NCBI GenBank assembly: GCA_012295275.1
Contig: CM022665.1
Coordinates: forward strand, 19,794,150 to 19,858,149
Source: Chrysomallon squamiferum
Lineage: Eukaryota > Mollusca > Gastropoda > Neomphalida > Peltospiridae
Length of the DNA: 64,000 bases
Reading direction: 5' to 3'
Position 1 is the stretch's first letter. Each line of letters begins with the position of its first letter. Shown here piece after piece: positions 10,819 through 31,369 of this stretch. Made by a program: the position numbers and the translations under genes. The notes under the pieces were generated by a model that searched no databases, had not been told where the DNA came from, and saw only the letters and a program-made list of their open reading frames with translations.

Positions 10819-13800
10819 TTACAAGGCCGAGGTTGTGTATAAAGCATCTTCGTTCAAAATAACGAGAATTGGTTTGTTAGAGTTGCTTCCCCCTTTTAAC
10901 GTCATTTCCATCTCTAGTCCTGTTACACTGCCTGTGCTACTCGTGGAAGATATATCCATGGTGACAGGAAGTGATGTGACCAAGGTTTCAAATACAGGCA
11001 CATTTTGACAGTTTTGATAGAAACTTGGTGACGCTTTTTCACTGGACCTACTGTCATTGGTTTGTTGTGTACCTGGTGAGCAGTGGTACACATTTCCTGA
11101 GCGAGTTGGTCTGAGACAGTAACTCTCCACAGTTCTGAGGGAGGCGGGTGACGCCTCGTTACGTACTTTGAACGTTTCATTGCCGTACATTGATCTCTCT
11201 GAATACAACACAGATCTTGAAGTTCCGCGTAACTCGGCCAGTTCATCCTTGGAATAGAAACATCGACATAACGTTCTTTTGAAAGCTCTTCTGAACTTGC
11301 GCGACATCAAGTTATAGAGAATCGGGTTGACAGTCGAGTTGAAGAAGTAAAGAACACCTGGAATAACATTAAAAATAAACTTTACGTATTACACACCTTA
11401 ATAATAGAGATACGATGAATATAATCGCAAAAATACTTTGTTCTTTAACCATATTAAAAGAAGGGAGTTTTCAAAGGTCATGTAAGTATTTCACTGAATC
11501 GAGTAACAGTTAAACAAATATAAAATTACATCCTCAGACATCCACAATTATACCCATAACCAAAACGTACGATAATTATATGAAATGTGATTTTGTCAGT
11601 TTATTAATCTCACCTGATATATAAAACAGGTAATTCTGAATCTCAATGAGGCAAGGCATTGCGATGTAGTCTTCCAGTGTTAGGAACGAAGTCATCAGTC
11701 GTTGTGCATGAAACGGAGCCCAACACACGAAAAATGCTACAACTACAGCAACTGTAAAGTAAAAAATGACTTATAAATGAAATAGATAAAATAATATTGA
11801 TAATTGAAAACACAGTAATTCGATAAAAAATGATAATTGAAAAAATCATTTGATTAATATTGATAATTAATAAAGCAGTCATTTAATAAACACAGATAAT
11901 GGATAAAACAGTCATTTCATAAATAATGATAACTAATAAGAGTGATAACTGATAAAACGGTCAGTTAATAAATACTGAAAATAAATCAAACATAACCAGT
12001 TAATAAATATTGATAGCTGGTAAGAGTCATTTGATAAATACTGATAATTGGAGAAAAAACCCCATTCTTTTAATAAGTATTGATAATGGATAAAACAGAG
12101 ACATATGATGAATACTGATATTGATAAAAAAAAAAAAAAAAAAAAAATAATAATAATAATAAAAAAAATAAAAAATAAAAAAAAAAAACGTCATTTGTCC
12201 CAGCCAGTGAGAGAACATTATATAATGTACATATGTGCAACACATATCACATTTGTGGCAGAAGCCGTTAGAAACTGTAGAAACGGCCTGTATTATTAAT
12301 AATACTACTAAAATACATCACGTTCAATGGCAAATTAATCAGTTAATTAGACATAATTTCATCCATATGTAATGTACCATTCTACAGTCATATAACATCA
12401 CTTAATTTACTAGTAATTTGGATATTCTACAATACTATAGACACATGTGACGTCATGTACTATACTACAGTTAAACATGAAGTCAAGTACCATACTACAG
12501 TCAAACATGAAGTCATGTACAATACCACAGTCAAACAGGAAGCAATGTACCATGCTACAGTTAAACATAAAGTCATGTACCATACTACAATGAAACATGA
12601 CGACATATACGATACTACAGAAGTAATGTACCTTATTTCTATCACATAACGTCATGTACCATATGACTTATTACGTATTAATGTAAAATGTCATGTCACA
12701 TGACTGTTATATTAACATACCATGTTATCTGCTACGTTAGTCCTGCATCACGTCACATGAAAACATGTGAATACCCGTGAGCCTGTAGTGAATGAAATAT
12801 GTATGAAGTATTCAAACACAGCTACAGGGTAAATATATATGAAGTATTCATAACATAGCTACAGAGTAAATATATATAAAGATATTCAAACACAACCTGT
12901 ACAGTAAATGGAAAGAAAATGATTCAAATATCAGTAAGTAGATAAAAATAAAATTTTGTACATTCAGCCAAACACATGAAAAGCAATGAGATTTGCTTGG
13001 GTTGAGATGGTTTATTTTATCACTATTTTCAAGATTATTATTTTATGCTAGTGAAAGAAATTAAATTAATTACAGAAATAAAAGTAAACGGTATTTAATT
13101 TACGAATTTTATCTCTAAATATTGAAAAAGAAATCCGATTACTTACAGATTTAAAAGAAAAAGATTTTCTCTCGACCGTATTTCATCAGTTTATCTGAAC
13201 ACTTTTTACTGAATTATAAAATTCTATTCAACTTTTCCGAGAAAAGCAATTCTTTTTTAAAATATTTATCACTTTTCTTCTGACTGAATTATGGAAGAAA
13301 AACTGAGGGAAATCAATCAATATGCTTGAAATGCGTGATGGGACACTGCTTCACAGTCTTAAAGAAACAAACACATTTTTCTCGTATGTTGTAGTAGCAT
13401 TTGTGCAACTGGAAGTAAGCGAAAAAAGTAATTTATAAAATGTTTATATTTAGATATATTGTATTATATTAAAAATCAAAGCCAGACTGATAATTATTTA
13501 ATTAAAATACTTGTTCTAGCAATCACCAGTGCCAGTGAATAAAAAAAAATCTGTCTTGGTCTTTTTATAAGAAGACTGCCATCACGCATGCTGATGTAGT
13601 ACATATAAGCTGACACACTGTATATTATAAATACAGAAACAAACACGTACAAGTTTAAAGGTGCGAGCACTTGGAAATAAACAAAAGCAGATATCAGCAC
13701 AGACGTATGTTCGAGTGGCCGCTGGCGTCACTAGTCTTGAACTCTGTACACCCAGCTTATCTCTGACACTAACTGTGACAACAAACAAACAAGAAAGCAA

Positions 13801-15009
13801 CATTAAAACATACGTACAAGATGCTGATCTTCTGACAAAAGTGAATCTTACCCAACATGTTAATAACAGCTTTGCTGGCTTTGGTTTTAGCTGTGGTCTG
13901 TCCAGGAATCGCTCCAAACTGCGATCTCTTCAGCGACAGACCGATCAGGATGTACATTACAGTTATGGTTGCCATGGGAAGCACAAAAAAGACGAAAAAA
14001 GAAACCTGAAATACATGTTTCATCCGCGACAGCCACTTATGCGGAATGTTGCACTGAAGGGAGTCTAGGATGGGGTCCGTTGAATTAGGGTACCTGAGAT
14101 AGTAAAATATCCGTGTGTGAACGGGGTAGGGCGAGGCGGACAGACACGCTACTATCCAGATCGCCAGAACCATTTTGGCCGCTCTGCGAAGATTTGAAAA
14201 AGTCTGAGATTTAATTGGATGGCAAATCGCCACATAGCGCTCCACCGTGAAAGCCGTGATGGTCAGAACAGATGCATATGACGTCATTTCCGACAAGAAG
14301 GATTTAAATATACAAAACATTTCTCCTAATCGCCATGGATACGCTTCCCAAATACTGTAGAGCTCTGGTGGAAGACCTAGATCGGGGAAAATATATGTAA
14401 AACGTTAAACGCTAATATTGAAATGTAAAATGTTAAAATTTAACATTAAAGCGTAAAATAAATATAAAGTATTTTTAAAATGTTAAGCTCTGACATTAAA
14501 ATGTAATCTATTTGAAAAATGCTAAACACTGATATTATAATGTAAAATATTAGTAAAATGTTAAATACTGACAATAAAATGTAAAATATTAAACATTGAC
14601 ATTAACATGTAAATATTTTTAAAATGTTAAACATTAACATTAAAATGTAAAATAATTTGTAAAATGTTAAACACTAATGTTAAACTGTAAAATGGTTATA
14701 AAACAATGTTAAACATTAACATTACAATGTAATACAAACATATAATAAACATTAAAATATAAAAATATAAAAATGTAAAATATTTATAAATCAATGTAAA
14801 TTTTTGACACTAAAATGTAAAATGTTTTAAGCAGTGTTAATATTGTCAATACCGAGCATGACGTCACTTGTAGACTTGTCAGACTGAGTCGATTTAGAGT
14901 ATTTCCTTCAGACAATTCAGAAAATCAGCTGTTATAAACTAACAATGGGATAATGTTTCCAATATGACTACCGCATACAGCAGTATGAACAGTATTTCCG
15001 TATCTATAG

Positions 15010-15101
<92 letters not shown>

Positions 15102-17816
15102 GTAAAAAGAGTTCAAATAATGTGTTATCTTTTCCAAAACGTTGAGACAAACGTATTAAGTATTTTAATTATAAATCGGCTTCGTTGAGTTATACACTTC
15201 AGTCGGACTGCAATTCAGTTCGAAAACAAAAATAAAAATCGTTTAAAAAAAAAAAAAAAAGGAATTTCCGTCAAATATAGAATTAATTTGTTAAGTTTTC
15301 TTGACAGGGTTACTTCGCAAATCAATATTGATCTGGCATGCAGGCAACTGTGTGCACAAATTGAAGGTTAATCGGTTTTATTAATAAAGTGTCGCACAGT
15401 GTTATTTGACTGACATGTCGATTAAAACGAATTCTCATTTAAAGACAGATAAACCTAAACCCGAAATTCTCACCAGGAATGTGTCTCTGTGAAGACAGTT
15501 GTTTACCATTTGCTTCTTCTTCTTCTTATTATTATTATTATTATTGGTATTATTCTTATTATTACTGCTACTACTACTATTATTATTACTGCTACTAATA
15601 CTATTATTATTTTTTATTATTATTTTTACTATTATTATTATTATTAATACTACTACTGCTATCATTATTATTATTGTTATCATTATTATCATTATTACTA
15701 TTATCATCATCATCATCATCATTATTATTATTATTATTTATTGCTTTATACACACAGCTCAGTACTGAACATACAGCTATAAAACCCTTGTACAGTCCAA
15801 GTAATTAACTCTATATCAACATCTTACTTCTGAGCACATAGCTTTATATTAACTATATATCTAATTTTAGATACCAGATCTGTAACCATTTAAATATAGC
15901 TTTAAACCAAATGCTTAGCTGTTTCATATCAGCTATATATCTCTGTTACTATTTGTCTACATAGTCACCATACTTTATATATAAATAGATGTTAGGACGA
16001 TATACGTGCCCACTTATGAAAAGGCGCCGACAAAACGGGACCACGCTATTGCAAACAGCATAACGAAAAGCATGGGCAAAAAGTTTAATAACAAGTCAGA
16101 TTAGAAGTCGGGCCTCAGTACATACAAAACTGTCCGACTCGTAGACGATGTCAGGCGTCTGATGAGGTCACGTGGGAGCCATTCTCTTTAAACTGGGGAA
16201 TATCTTGCAAAGAATGCAGGCCAAGGCAACATATTGACGTTATTGGTTCCAAGCACGTTTTGTACGATGTTGTGACCCCCAGTTGAAGAAATGGAAGGTC
16301 ACTCGGAAGCAGACGTCCTCTCCGACGCACAGGTTTCTCCCCATACCATGACACTCCTCCCGCTATATGGTACAACCTTGTAAACGCAACAAGCCGTCGT
16401 TCGTTCTCCTGTTCAGCTGCAACCATGCTGACTTCCATCAGCTGGGAACAAACAGAACCAGTTTTTATTAGTGAAGACTACCCTCTGCCACGTCAAAGAC
16501 AACGTTGTTCAGTCAGTTCTCACTGACGATGATTTTGTGTTGTATGTATCCACCATGTCGTTTGTAATCCCTAATTTACTGAGTTCTGAGTCGCCTGACA
16601 CCATCTTGTTTACCAACGCTGTGACGTAACGCATTTGCCTTGTGGATCTTGACGATGCACGTGTTTATCATTTTCTGCATACGCTATTTTGGTGTTTGAG
16701 ATATTTTACACTCAATAAATTTCAAAGCATTTTACATTTTTCAGACATTTCTGTTTTACTGTGGTAAAATTTCTTTTGGCCGTCGCTATATATTTATAAT
16801 TTGACTAACCAGCTTTTAATTATTATTACTGTTTTTGTTGTCGTTGTTGTTGCTGTTGTTGTTATTTTAATGTCTAATTTGAGCGGAACAGTAATTTTCA
16901 CAAACCTTTTAGTAAACTGTTACTTTCTGATATCAAGACCAAACGATTCGAATAAAAAAGTTAATATCGTTCGCAGTTTTGTCCGGCGCGCAAATCTTGC
17001 GCAGTCGCATCACGCGTTGTTAGGTTGGCGCGTTTATATATGGCGCGTAAATGGTGCACAGCGTAGATAAACCTTGGCATAACAATAAATATAAACAGTT
17101 TTGAAAGAGAAACACAACACAGGCTGTTTTGATCTGAAAACTGTGTCTACGTAATAACACAACAACGGGGTGGTAAAACGCAGATGAAGTAAATTGGATT
17201 AATCAGAAATAACTCAGACGTGTCTTTCGTTCCTTTCACGAATATTAGAAAAAAAAATAAAGTTTAAAAAAAAAGTAAAAATCAATGAGATAATTTAAGT
17301 TCACTCGAAGAATACTTGTAAAAGAAAGTTACAGCTCTTGTTCAGTTTTGCTTGCACTGTTGAATCAAGCTGGAGTACGATTAAATGGAACAGTTTTAAT
17401 AACTTGAAAATGCAAAATTTTATAACATTAAAAAAAAAAATAATAATAAAAAATATAAAATAAAATAAAATAAAATAAAGTATTTAGAAACTACCGTCAC
17501 ACTGACAGAAGTATGAACAGTTTTAACAAAGCTATTTTTAACACGTCGTGAAGTAAAATCATTCGTGCTAATTAGCGTTATCTGATTATCTGAGTTTCCC
17601 TGTGATTAGTGCGACATCTTTGTACAACTTCCTCGTACAGTACAAAAACTAGAAACAAATAAGTGTCATCTGTGTGTGTCATTATGTCAACAGACTTTCA
17701 CTTCTGTAACTAGAAAATAAATAAATTAAAAAAACACAGAAAAAACGAAGAGATATAGAGAATGAGAGAAAGTTTAATGATGCTACGGTTTTAAAGTACA
17801 CACACACATATACAAA

Positions 17817-17851
<35 letters not shown>

Positions 17852-18146
17852 ATTAATACAGAAACACAGAAATAAATAAATACGAATGCACACAGCTACA
17901 CACACATACACACACGTGCATGCATACATACATACATACACAAACACAAAATATATATATACATAAATAAATAGGAACACAGAGCTATACATACATATAT
18001 ATATATATATATATGTATGTATTTATGTATATATACATATATATGTGTGTGTGTGTGTATTTGTGTATGTATGTATGTTGTATATATATGCATGTATATG
18101 TATATATATATATGTATATATGTATGTATTTATGTATATGTATATA

Positions 18147-18177
<31 letters not shown>

Positions 18178-21100
18178 GTGGTGTGTGCATGCAAACATAC
18201 ATAAAATCCCTGTACCCAGATGCATAAACAAAATGAGAGCTAATTAATAACAAAACAAGCATGATAATCATTATAGCAACGAAGAAAGTGTTGATATCAC
18301 AAAACAAAACACAGCAGCAGCTGTTTCATTGATTTGTCGTCTGATGACGCTGAGATAACTACTGATATTTAGAAGATGAAGTATAACAGTTGATCTCTAG
18401 TGGGTAGATAATAATACAAGTTATGATGACTCTTGTGATTAGATGATGATGATGATGATGATAATTAGATGACCTTGATGATGATGGTGTTGATGATAAT
18501 TAAATGGCCTTGATGATGATGATTATTAATCTGATGATGATAACTATGATGATGATAATGATGATGATAGAAGTTTAAGACAAGAGACGACTCAGTTAAA
18601 CGAGACAGTGCAAATATGTGTGATAAAAGATTGTTGATTTTACCAGTTCCCGTTGGCTTCAATCCATTAAACAGTGACAGACAGAGAAATTCGCTTCATT
18701 TATTTACTTCCCCTCTGTAGTGGGCTGAAGACGTTTTGTTACATCAGACAAGCAACTGGAGAAGTATCCTTCTCAAAATAAGTTAAGGGACACAGGAAAC
18801 GTGTTGTCTCTTTGTTTATCAGTGACATTTATATATGTCTGTGACTGTCACTTGTATCTGCGAATGCCTGTTGTATCTTTGTGAATGTCACTTGTATCTG
18901 TTTGTGAATGTCACGTTTATCTCTGTATGTCTGTGAATGTCACTTTTATCTGTCTGTGTCTGTGAATGTCACTTCTGTCTCTATATCTGTGAATACCACT
19001 TCAGTCTCTATGTCTGTGAATGTCACTCCTGTCTCTCTATTTCTGTGAACGTCACTTCTGTCTCTATTTCTGTGAACGTCATTTCTGTCTCTATGTCTGT
19101 GAATATCACTTCTGTCTCTCTATTTCTGTGAACGTCACTTCAGTCTCTATGTCTGTCAATGTCACTTCTGTCTCTGTCTGTGAATGTCACTTCTGTCTCT
19201 ATGTCTGTGAATGTCACTTGTGTCTCTGTCTGTGAATGTCACTTCTGTCTCTGTCTGTGAATGTCACTTCTGTCTCTATGTCTGTGAATGTCACTTGTGT
19301 CTCTCTGTCTGTGAATGTCACTTCTGTCTCTATGTCTGTGAATGTCACTTCTGTCTCTATGTCTGTGAATGTCACTTCTATCTCTATTTCTGTGAACGTC
19401 ACTTCTGTCTGTATGTCTGTGAATGTCACTTGTGTCTGTATGTCTGTGAATGTCACTTCTGTCTCTATGTCTGTGAATGTCAGTTCTGTCTGTATGTCTG
19501 TGAATGTCACTTCTGTCTCTATGTGTATGAATGTCACTTCTGTCTCTATGTCTGCGAATGTCACTTCTGTCTCTATGTCTGTGAATGTCACTTCTGTCTC
19601 TATGTCTGTGAACGTCACTTCTGTCTGTATGTCTGTGAATGTCACTTCTGTCTGTATGTCTGTGAATGTCACTTGTGTCTCTATGTCTGTGAATGTCACT
19701 TCTGTCTGTATGTCTGTGAATGTCACTTCTGTCTGTATGTCTGTGAATGTCGCTTCTGTCTCTCTATTTCTGTGAACGTCACTTCTGTCTGCATGTCTGT
19801 GAATGTCACTTCTGTCTGTATGTCTGTGAATGTCACTTCTGTCTCTCTATTTCTGTGAACGTCACTTCTGTCTGTATGTCTGTGAATGTCACTTCTGTCT
19901 CTATGTCTGTGAATGTCACTTCTGTCTCTCTATTTCTGTGAACGTCACTTCTATCTGTATGTCTGTGAATGTCACTTCTGTCTGTATGTCTGTGAATGTC
20001 ACTTCTGTCTCTCTATTTCTGTGAACGTCACTTCTGTCTGTATGTACGCTTCCATTCTGTAATGCACGTCTTTTGTAAGAATGAACACAGATGAAAATAC
20101 GTCTCATTTCTCACTTTGCTGTTCACCACCAGCTTTACATATTACAATGCTAGATCTTCAGTTAGGGTACAATAGTGATAGCGGCAAGGTTCAGATATTG
20201 CGAACACGATATATGTATTTAATATTAATATTAACTAATAGAAAAGAAGAAAAAATAGAAAGAAAAAAAAAGATCGTTCAAGCAGCTATATTGATAGTAA
20301 CGTGTACACTGTAATGCTAAGAATAAGTAAAAATGTATTGATAAACTCCAAATAAATAAATAAATATGAAAAGTACCTTAAATAAATAGATATACATAGT
20401 TTATAAAAAGCTGAGTGTACAACATTTTAATATTTAGAACTCAACAGTCTGTTATCAAGTCATTATTCAGCTAATCTACGTTTAGTCAGTTTATCTACAT
20501 CAAGTCAGCTATCTACGTTAATCTACATTTAATCACTTAATCTACAGTTAATATGGTAACCCATTGTTTAATTGCTAAGATAGTTGGTAAATTAACTATT
20601 TAGTTAATTTATCAGTTTTCATTAAATCACCTCAGTCAGTTAATGAATGAGTTAATAAATTAACTAAGTTAATTACTTTTTAATCCATGAGATATTTAAC
20701 GAATCAGTTATTCAGTTAGTTAATGAATAAACCATTCATTCAGTCAGTTATGATTCAGTCATTCACTCAGATAATTATTCACAGTCATTCAGTCAGTCAA
20801 GAAATGATTCAATTATTCATTCAGTCATGTAATGATTAATTAACGTAGTCAGATAATGATTAATTAACTTAGTCAGATAATGAGTAAATTATTCAGTGAG
20901 CTAGATAACCAAAGAAATATTAAGTCAGTTAACTAATGATTCGATCAGATGCAGTCAGATACTGATTCAGTCAGCCAGCTAATGAGTTAATCATTCAGTC
21001 AATTAATTAATTATTACGTTAAAGAAGACTTGTACTTACCCAGTAACAAAGTCAACATGTCGGACACGGCTAAACTGAAAAGGTAGTAGTTGGTGGCGGA

Positions 21101-21328
21101 GTGTAGGTACGAGTTGCGTCTGATGACGATGCACGTTGACAGGTTGCCTACCATTCCCACAGAGAAGATGAGACTGTACACGAGAGTGAGAATGGTCACT
21201 GACACCAAATCTTTCCGTCTTTCGCCCATGTTGCTTTCCAAGTACGCCTCTTCGTCAAATCGCGTCACATTGTCTGTCCACTCACTCTGATTAAACCAAA
21301 AAATCTTCACGTTTTCGTCTGACTTCAT
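10819..21328 (-). CDS. CAPA/pyrokinin/neuromedin-U-type neuropeptide GPCR
   Basis: This is a complete class A G-protein-coupled receptor of 496 residues, acting at the plasma membrane and probably activated by a small amidated neuropeptide. Coding exons, in transcript order, are 21328-21040, 14376-13852, 11751-11614 and 11357-10819, all joined at phase 1. The N-terminal region has sequons at Asn13 and Asn20. TM1 carries GN (61-62), TM2 SLAVSD (Asp90), TM3 ends ERY (142-144), TM6 has [14 protein letters not shown] (278 on) and TM7 NPILY (328-332). Cys118 is positioned for the usual disulphide. [13 protein letters not shown] and [11 protein letters not shown] are typical of the insect CAPA/pyrokinin and vertebrate neuromedin-U receptor group. 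The 160-residue C-tail is Ser/Thr-rich. The start is the ATG at 21328; an in-frame GTG lies just upstream. Family assignment is firm; the exact ligand is not known. Confidence 0.9.
11760..12125. repeat. About 30-bp degenerate tandem repeat in receptor intron 3
   Basis: Imperfect units around TTTAATAAATACTGATAATG followed by GATAAAACAGTC. The array starts about 10 bp from the acceptor of the exon at 11751 and ends in an A-rich tract at 12126-12188. Confidence 0.65.
12430..12660. repeat. 30-bp minisatellite in receptor intron
   Basis: About seven units of CATACTACAGTCAAACATGA followed by AGTCATGTAC. Because 30 is divisible by three, several frames are open through the array; this explains the small overlapping ORFs here. 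Confidence 0.85.
14385..14830. repeat. About 35-bp degenerate array beside a receptor-gene acceptor
   Basis: Imperfect units of AAAATGTTAAACACTGACAT followed by TAAAATGTAAAATATT. On the + strand it begins only about 8 bp beyond the acceptor of the exon starting at 14376. Confidence 0.75.
15010..15098. repeat. (CT)n microsatellite
   Basis: A pure run of about 44 CT dinucleotides within the first receptor intron. Confidence 0.97.
15518..15740. repeat. Compound ATT/ACT/ATC trinucleotide repeat
   Basis: Mixed trinucleotide repeats (TTA, CTA, TCA) produce long low-complexity ORFs on both strands that are not genes. Confidence 0.9.
15990..17140. other. Complex, CpG-richer island inside receptor intron 1
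   Basis: This 1.1-kb stretch is flanked by low-complexity DNA but is itself non-repetitive, with CpG-rich patches such as GCGCGCAAATCTTGCGC near 16985. It holds a 95-codon minus-strand ORF (16438-16151) with balanced composition. I do not recognise the product, and I see no clean acceptor or donor that defines an exon. It could be an old transposable-element fragment, an intron-hosted exon or an enhancer. Confidence 0.4.
17815..18190. repeat. Cluster of AAAT, ACAC, AT/ATGT and GT microsatellites
   Basis: (AAAT)n at 17815-17870, CA-rich 17890-17945, (AT)n and (TATG)n 17990-18145 and (TG)n 18148-18180. All overlapping ORFs here are low-complexity artefacts. Confidence 0.9.
18835..20045. repeat. 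27-bp minisatellite with 83-bp higher-order repeat, receptor intron 1
   Basis: About 45 tandem units based on TGTCACTTCTGTCTCTATGT followed by CTGTGAA. A 29-bp variant containing TCTCTATTTCTGTGAACGTC recurs every 83 bp (27+27+29) towards the right end, near 19760, 19843, 19926 and 20009, and again near 19035-19130. Since 27 is divisible by three, several frames on both strands stay open; the resulting peptides repeat CHFCLYVCE or TFTDIQTEV and are not real proteins. Copies at the left edge (18835-18950) are the most diverged. Confidence 0.95.
20440..21010. repeat. Degenerate CAGT/TTAATGATT repeat region
   Basis: Loose, irregular repetition of CATTCAGTCAGTTAATGATT motifs in the receptor intron, up to about 25 bp from the donor of coding exon 1. 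No fixed unit length can be given. Confidence 0.55.
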
Positions 21329-22189
21329 GATCACTGCATTTAAACAGCATATACTGAATTTGTTTTACACATTTAACCAGTTAGAAACGTGCACAGACAC
21401 CTTACATCCTTGTTCCACGCTGAAAAACAACGGCTAATCACTCCTCTTTCAAACGACAGCTAAATTCATCTGGCGTGACCATTTCACTGCTGCATTCTGA
21501 CACAAAGTCTTTAGGGAATACCAATACTTCAATGAATAAACCTACACATAGCAGCCGAAAATCCTTTAAAGTTGGTTCTTGTGTCAGTTTGCTTTAACTG
21601 GGAATATTTCACTGCATGTGACAGTTACATGTGACAGCGGAGATGATTTGTAAAATTAATAAAAGAGGCGGTGATTTCCTGCTTTAAAATCAATCAAAGA
21701 CGGTTAACGTACAGAGAGATTAAAACGTCAATGACGATACATGAAGGATCGCACGCGTTTCTCAGCTTAGATGTTTTTACACAGCTAACTGGGCACGAAA
21801 CCAGCACGCAGAAAACAACATTGAAGTGAATGTAATAATGATATAAATTGGAGCTGTACATACGTGTACACAGTGACACATCTGTTTCGAGAAATGCTCT
21901 GTTATCGGTAATGATGTTAACTTGAGACATTTCATACTTTTTTTTTTTTTTTTTTTTTTTCTTTTTGTACAATTAGTTCCTACTTGGAGAAAATTTAGTC
22001 GCGTAAAAATGTTTTATTTAATTCCCCATTTTTTGGTTTACTTTTCTTTTTCTTGCATAACTTTGAAAACTATTTGTTTATTTTTTCTTATTTAGTACAA
22101 GAAATGTATCTGACATGGAATAGAAAAACATCAAAATTTCATTTAAATCGTAATACAGGATAAAATAATAATAATAAAAAAAACCCCAG

Positions 22190-22330
22190 CAACATAATAA
22201 TAATAATAATAATAATAATAATAGTAATAGTAATAGCAATAGCAATAATAATAATAATAATAATAATAATAGTAATAGCAATATTAATAATAATAATAAT
22301 AATAAAAATAATAATAATAATAATAGTAAC

Positions 22331-22376
<46 letters not shown>

Positions 22377-22410
22377 GTAATAGCAATAATAATAATAAAA
22401 ATAATAATAA
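22190..22410. repeat. (TAA)n microsatellite
   Basis: Interrupted ATA/TAA trinucleotide run of about 220 bp; its reverse strand gives a poly-leucine ORF that is an artefact. Confidence 0.95.
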
Positions 22411-23267
22411 TGAAATATTATTAATTAGGACATTCACTTGGACACTGGTGGGAAATTACAATGAGAAAGAAAAAAAATTTAACAGAATTTCATTAAAACT
22501 GTCTAAATACCAACAAAATCGATGTTATTAGTTAGAATATTACTTTAAAAAATATTAACAAAAACAACAAAAAAAAAACCAACAACGAAAAACGAAAAAG
22601 GTCATGTTAATGTTATTTTATTAATTAGAATTTTTCTTTACAAAAACATCTTGCTCATGTTATTTTAAAGATTTAAATGTAATCTCCTTTCCCTGTGGGC
22701 CGATACGTCACTGTCAGAATGTTCTTCTTTAAAACATCTGTTTTTAAGAATTGAATCAAATAACAAACGGTCGTAGTAGCTGCAGCATTAACATTAGTGT
22801 TCTTAGTAGCAGTAGAAGTTTTGATAATATATGTGTGTATGTTGTACGTACCTATATGTATATATGTACGTGTATATATATTTTGGTATTTATGCATATA
22901 TATATGTGTGTGTGTGTGTGTGTCTATACGTACTGTATGTAAATATGTATATGTAGCAGCCGTGGTAGTGGCAGCATTAATAATAGCAGTACTTAGGATA
23001 GTAGTATTATTAGCAGTAGTAGAAGTAAAAATAGGAGCAACGTTATTAGTAGCTGTAGTAGTAGCAGTAGTAATAGTAATAGTAATGGTGGTGGTAATGA
23101 TGATGACATAACTGTAGTAATGTGGTAACAATAAAAACAAAAGAAAAATATTTCATTACATATTTCTAAATATTAGCACAATTTTCTACATATAATCTGT
23201 AGACAGTTACATTGTGATGTATACGTTTAGTTTTATAACAGAACATTAAGATAATATCAACAATAAC

Positions 23268-23297
23268 AATAATAACAATAATAATAATAATAATAAT

Positions 23298-23350
<53 letters not shown>
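23268..23350. repeat. (AAT)n microsatellite
   Basis: Nearly pure AAT trinucleotides in the intergenic region about 200 bp before the start of lectin gene A. Confidence 0.93.
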
Positions 23351-23351
<1 letters not shown>

Positions 23352-23541
23352 GTAAACATCTTAACAGAAAAAAAAGAAGAAAAAAAAAGAGCACTGTTAG
23401 GATTATCGGATCATTTTAATCCTGTAAATGATATCCTGACTGTTAATCGTGTGAAAATGAAGTACATTTTTTATTTCCTTCATTAGACAGGAAACATTGT
23501 TTAAATTACAACTGTTGTTTATTCAAGGGGCACACACTAGT

Positions 23542-30800
<7,259 letters not shown>

Positions 30801-30861
30801 AACACATTCTTTAACACAGTGACAAACAGTGACAGACCTTAATCTAAACAATATAAATGAA

Positions 30862-30865
<4 letters not shown>

Positions 30866-30918
<53 letters not shown>

Positions 30919-30950
30919 GCACATACACACACACACACACACATACACAG
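30866..30950. repeat. (CA)n microsatellite in 3' UTR of lectin gene A
   Basis: CA dinucleotide run with a few CG and TA interruptions, about 65 bp after the stop codon. Confidence 0.95.
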
Positions 30951-31369
30951 GTGTCAATATTGATAACGTCTACTTATTTTGTATTTTGTTCATTTTTACT
31001 TGGTTATTGCATGTTAACATGAAGTGTAGATTTTTAGCTCTGAGTATGTCAGTGATTCATTGATCTGCCATTGCTTACCTTCGCCATTTAAACATAAAAC
31101 TTTTTAAATTTCTTATAAAGAAATATAAACATTAGCAACTCAGTCATGTTTTCTTCTTCTTCTTATGATGTTGATAATTTGATATATAATTTGTTTTACA
31201 AGAAAATGTATTTCTTTGTTTTGCTTACTTTGTTTCTCTGTGTGTGTGACAGACATGTTTGTGTCAGTGGCGTTTTGTTTTATAAACAAATGTGACACAA
31301 AATAAATTACATATCTCACACAATATTTTGTCGCTGTTGTTGTTAATAATTAATTAATTTTATGTAATG

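Larger units (their letters stand above)
21329..23541. other. Head-to-head intergenic region (receptor gene and lectin gene A)
   Basis: The 5' ends of two divergently transcribed genes face each other here, so both promoters probably lie within it unless upstream noncoding exons exist. Visible content: complex sequence to about 21940, an A/T tract at 21938-21961, an irregular (TAA)n array at 22190-22410, GT/AT repeats at 22830-22935, and (AAT)n at 23268-23350. I find no confident core promoter motif. Confidence 0.5.

Noticed and set aside
13661..14068. 135-residue plus-strand ORF
   Set aside because: Antisense to the second coding exon of the peptide receptor.
16151..16438. 95-residue minus-strand ORF as a gene
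   Set aside because: No recognisable domain, no convincing splice sites and no polyadenylation signal; kept only as part of an unexplained island.
18835..20045. CRISPR-like direct repeats
   Set aside because: The genome is eukaryotic and the repeats are head to tail without unique spacers.
18013..20107. Many 60-215-residue ORFs with [18 protein letters not shown] or YIYIY repeats
   Set aside because: They arise from simple repeats and the 27-bp minisatellite, stay open in several frames and on both strands, and have no flanking splice signals.
21326..21334. Receptor translation start two codons further upstream
   Set aside because: That position is GTG, not ATG; the first ATG in frame is at 21328.
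22078..22437. 119-residue poly-leucine ORF on the minus strand
   Set aside because: Translation of a (TAA)n microsatellite.
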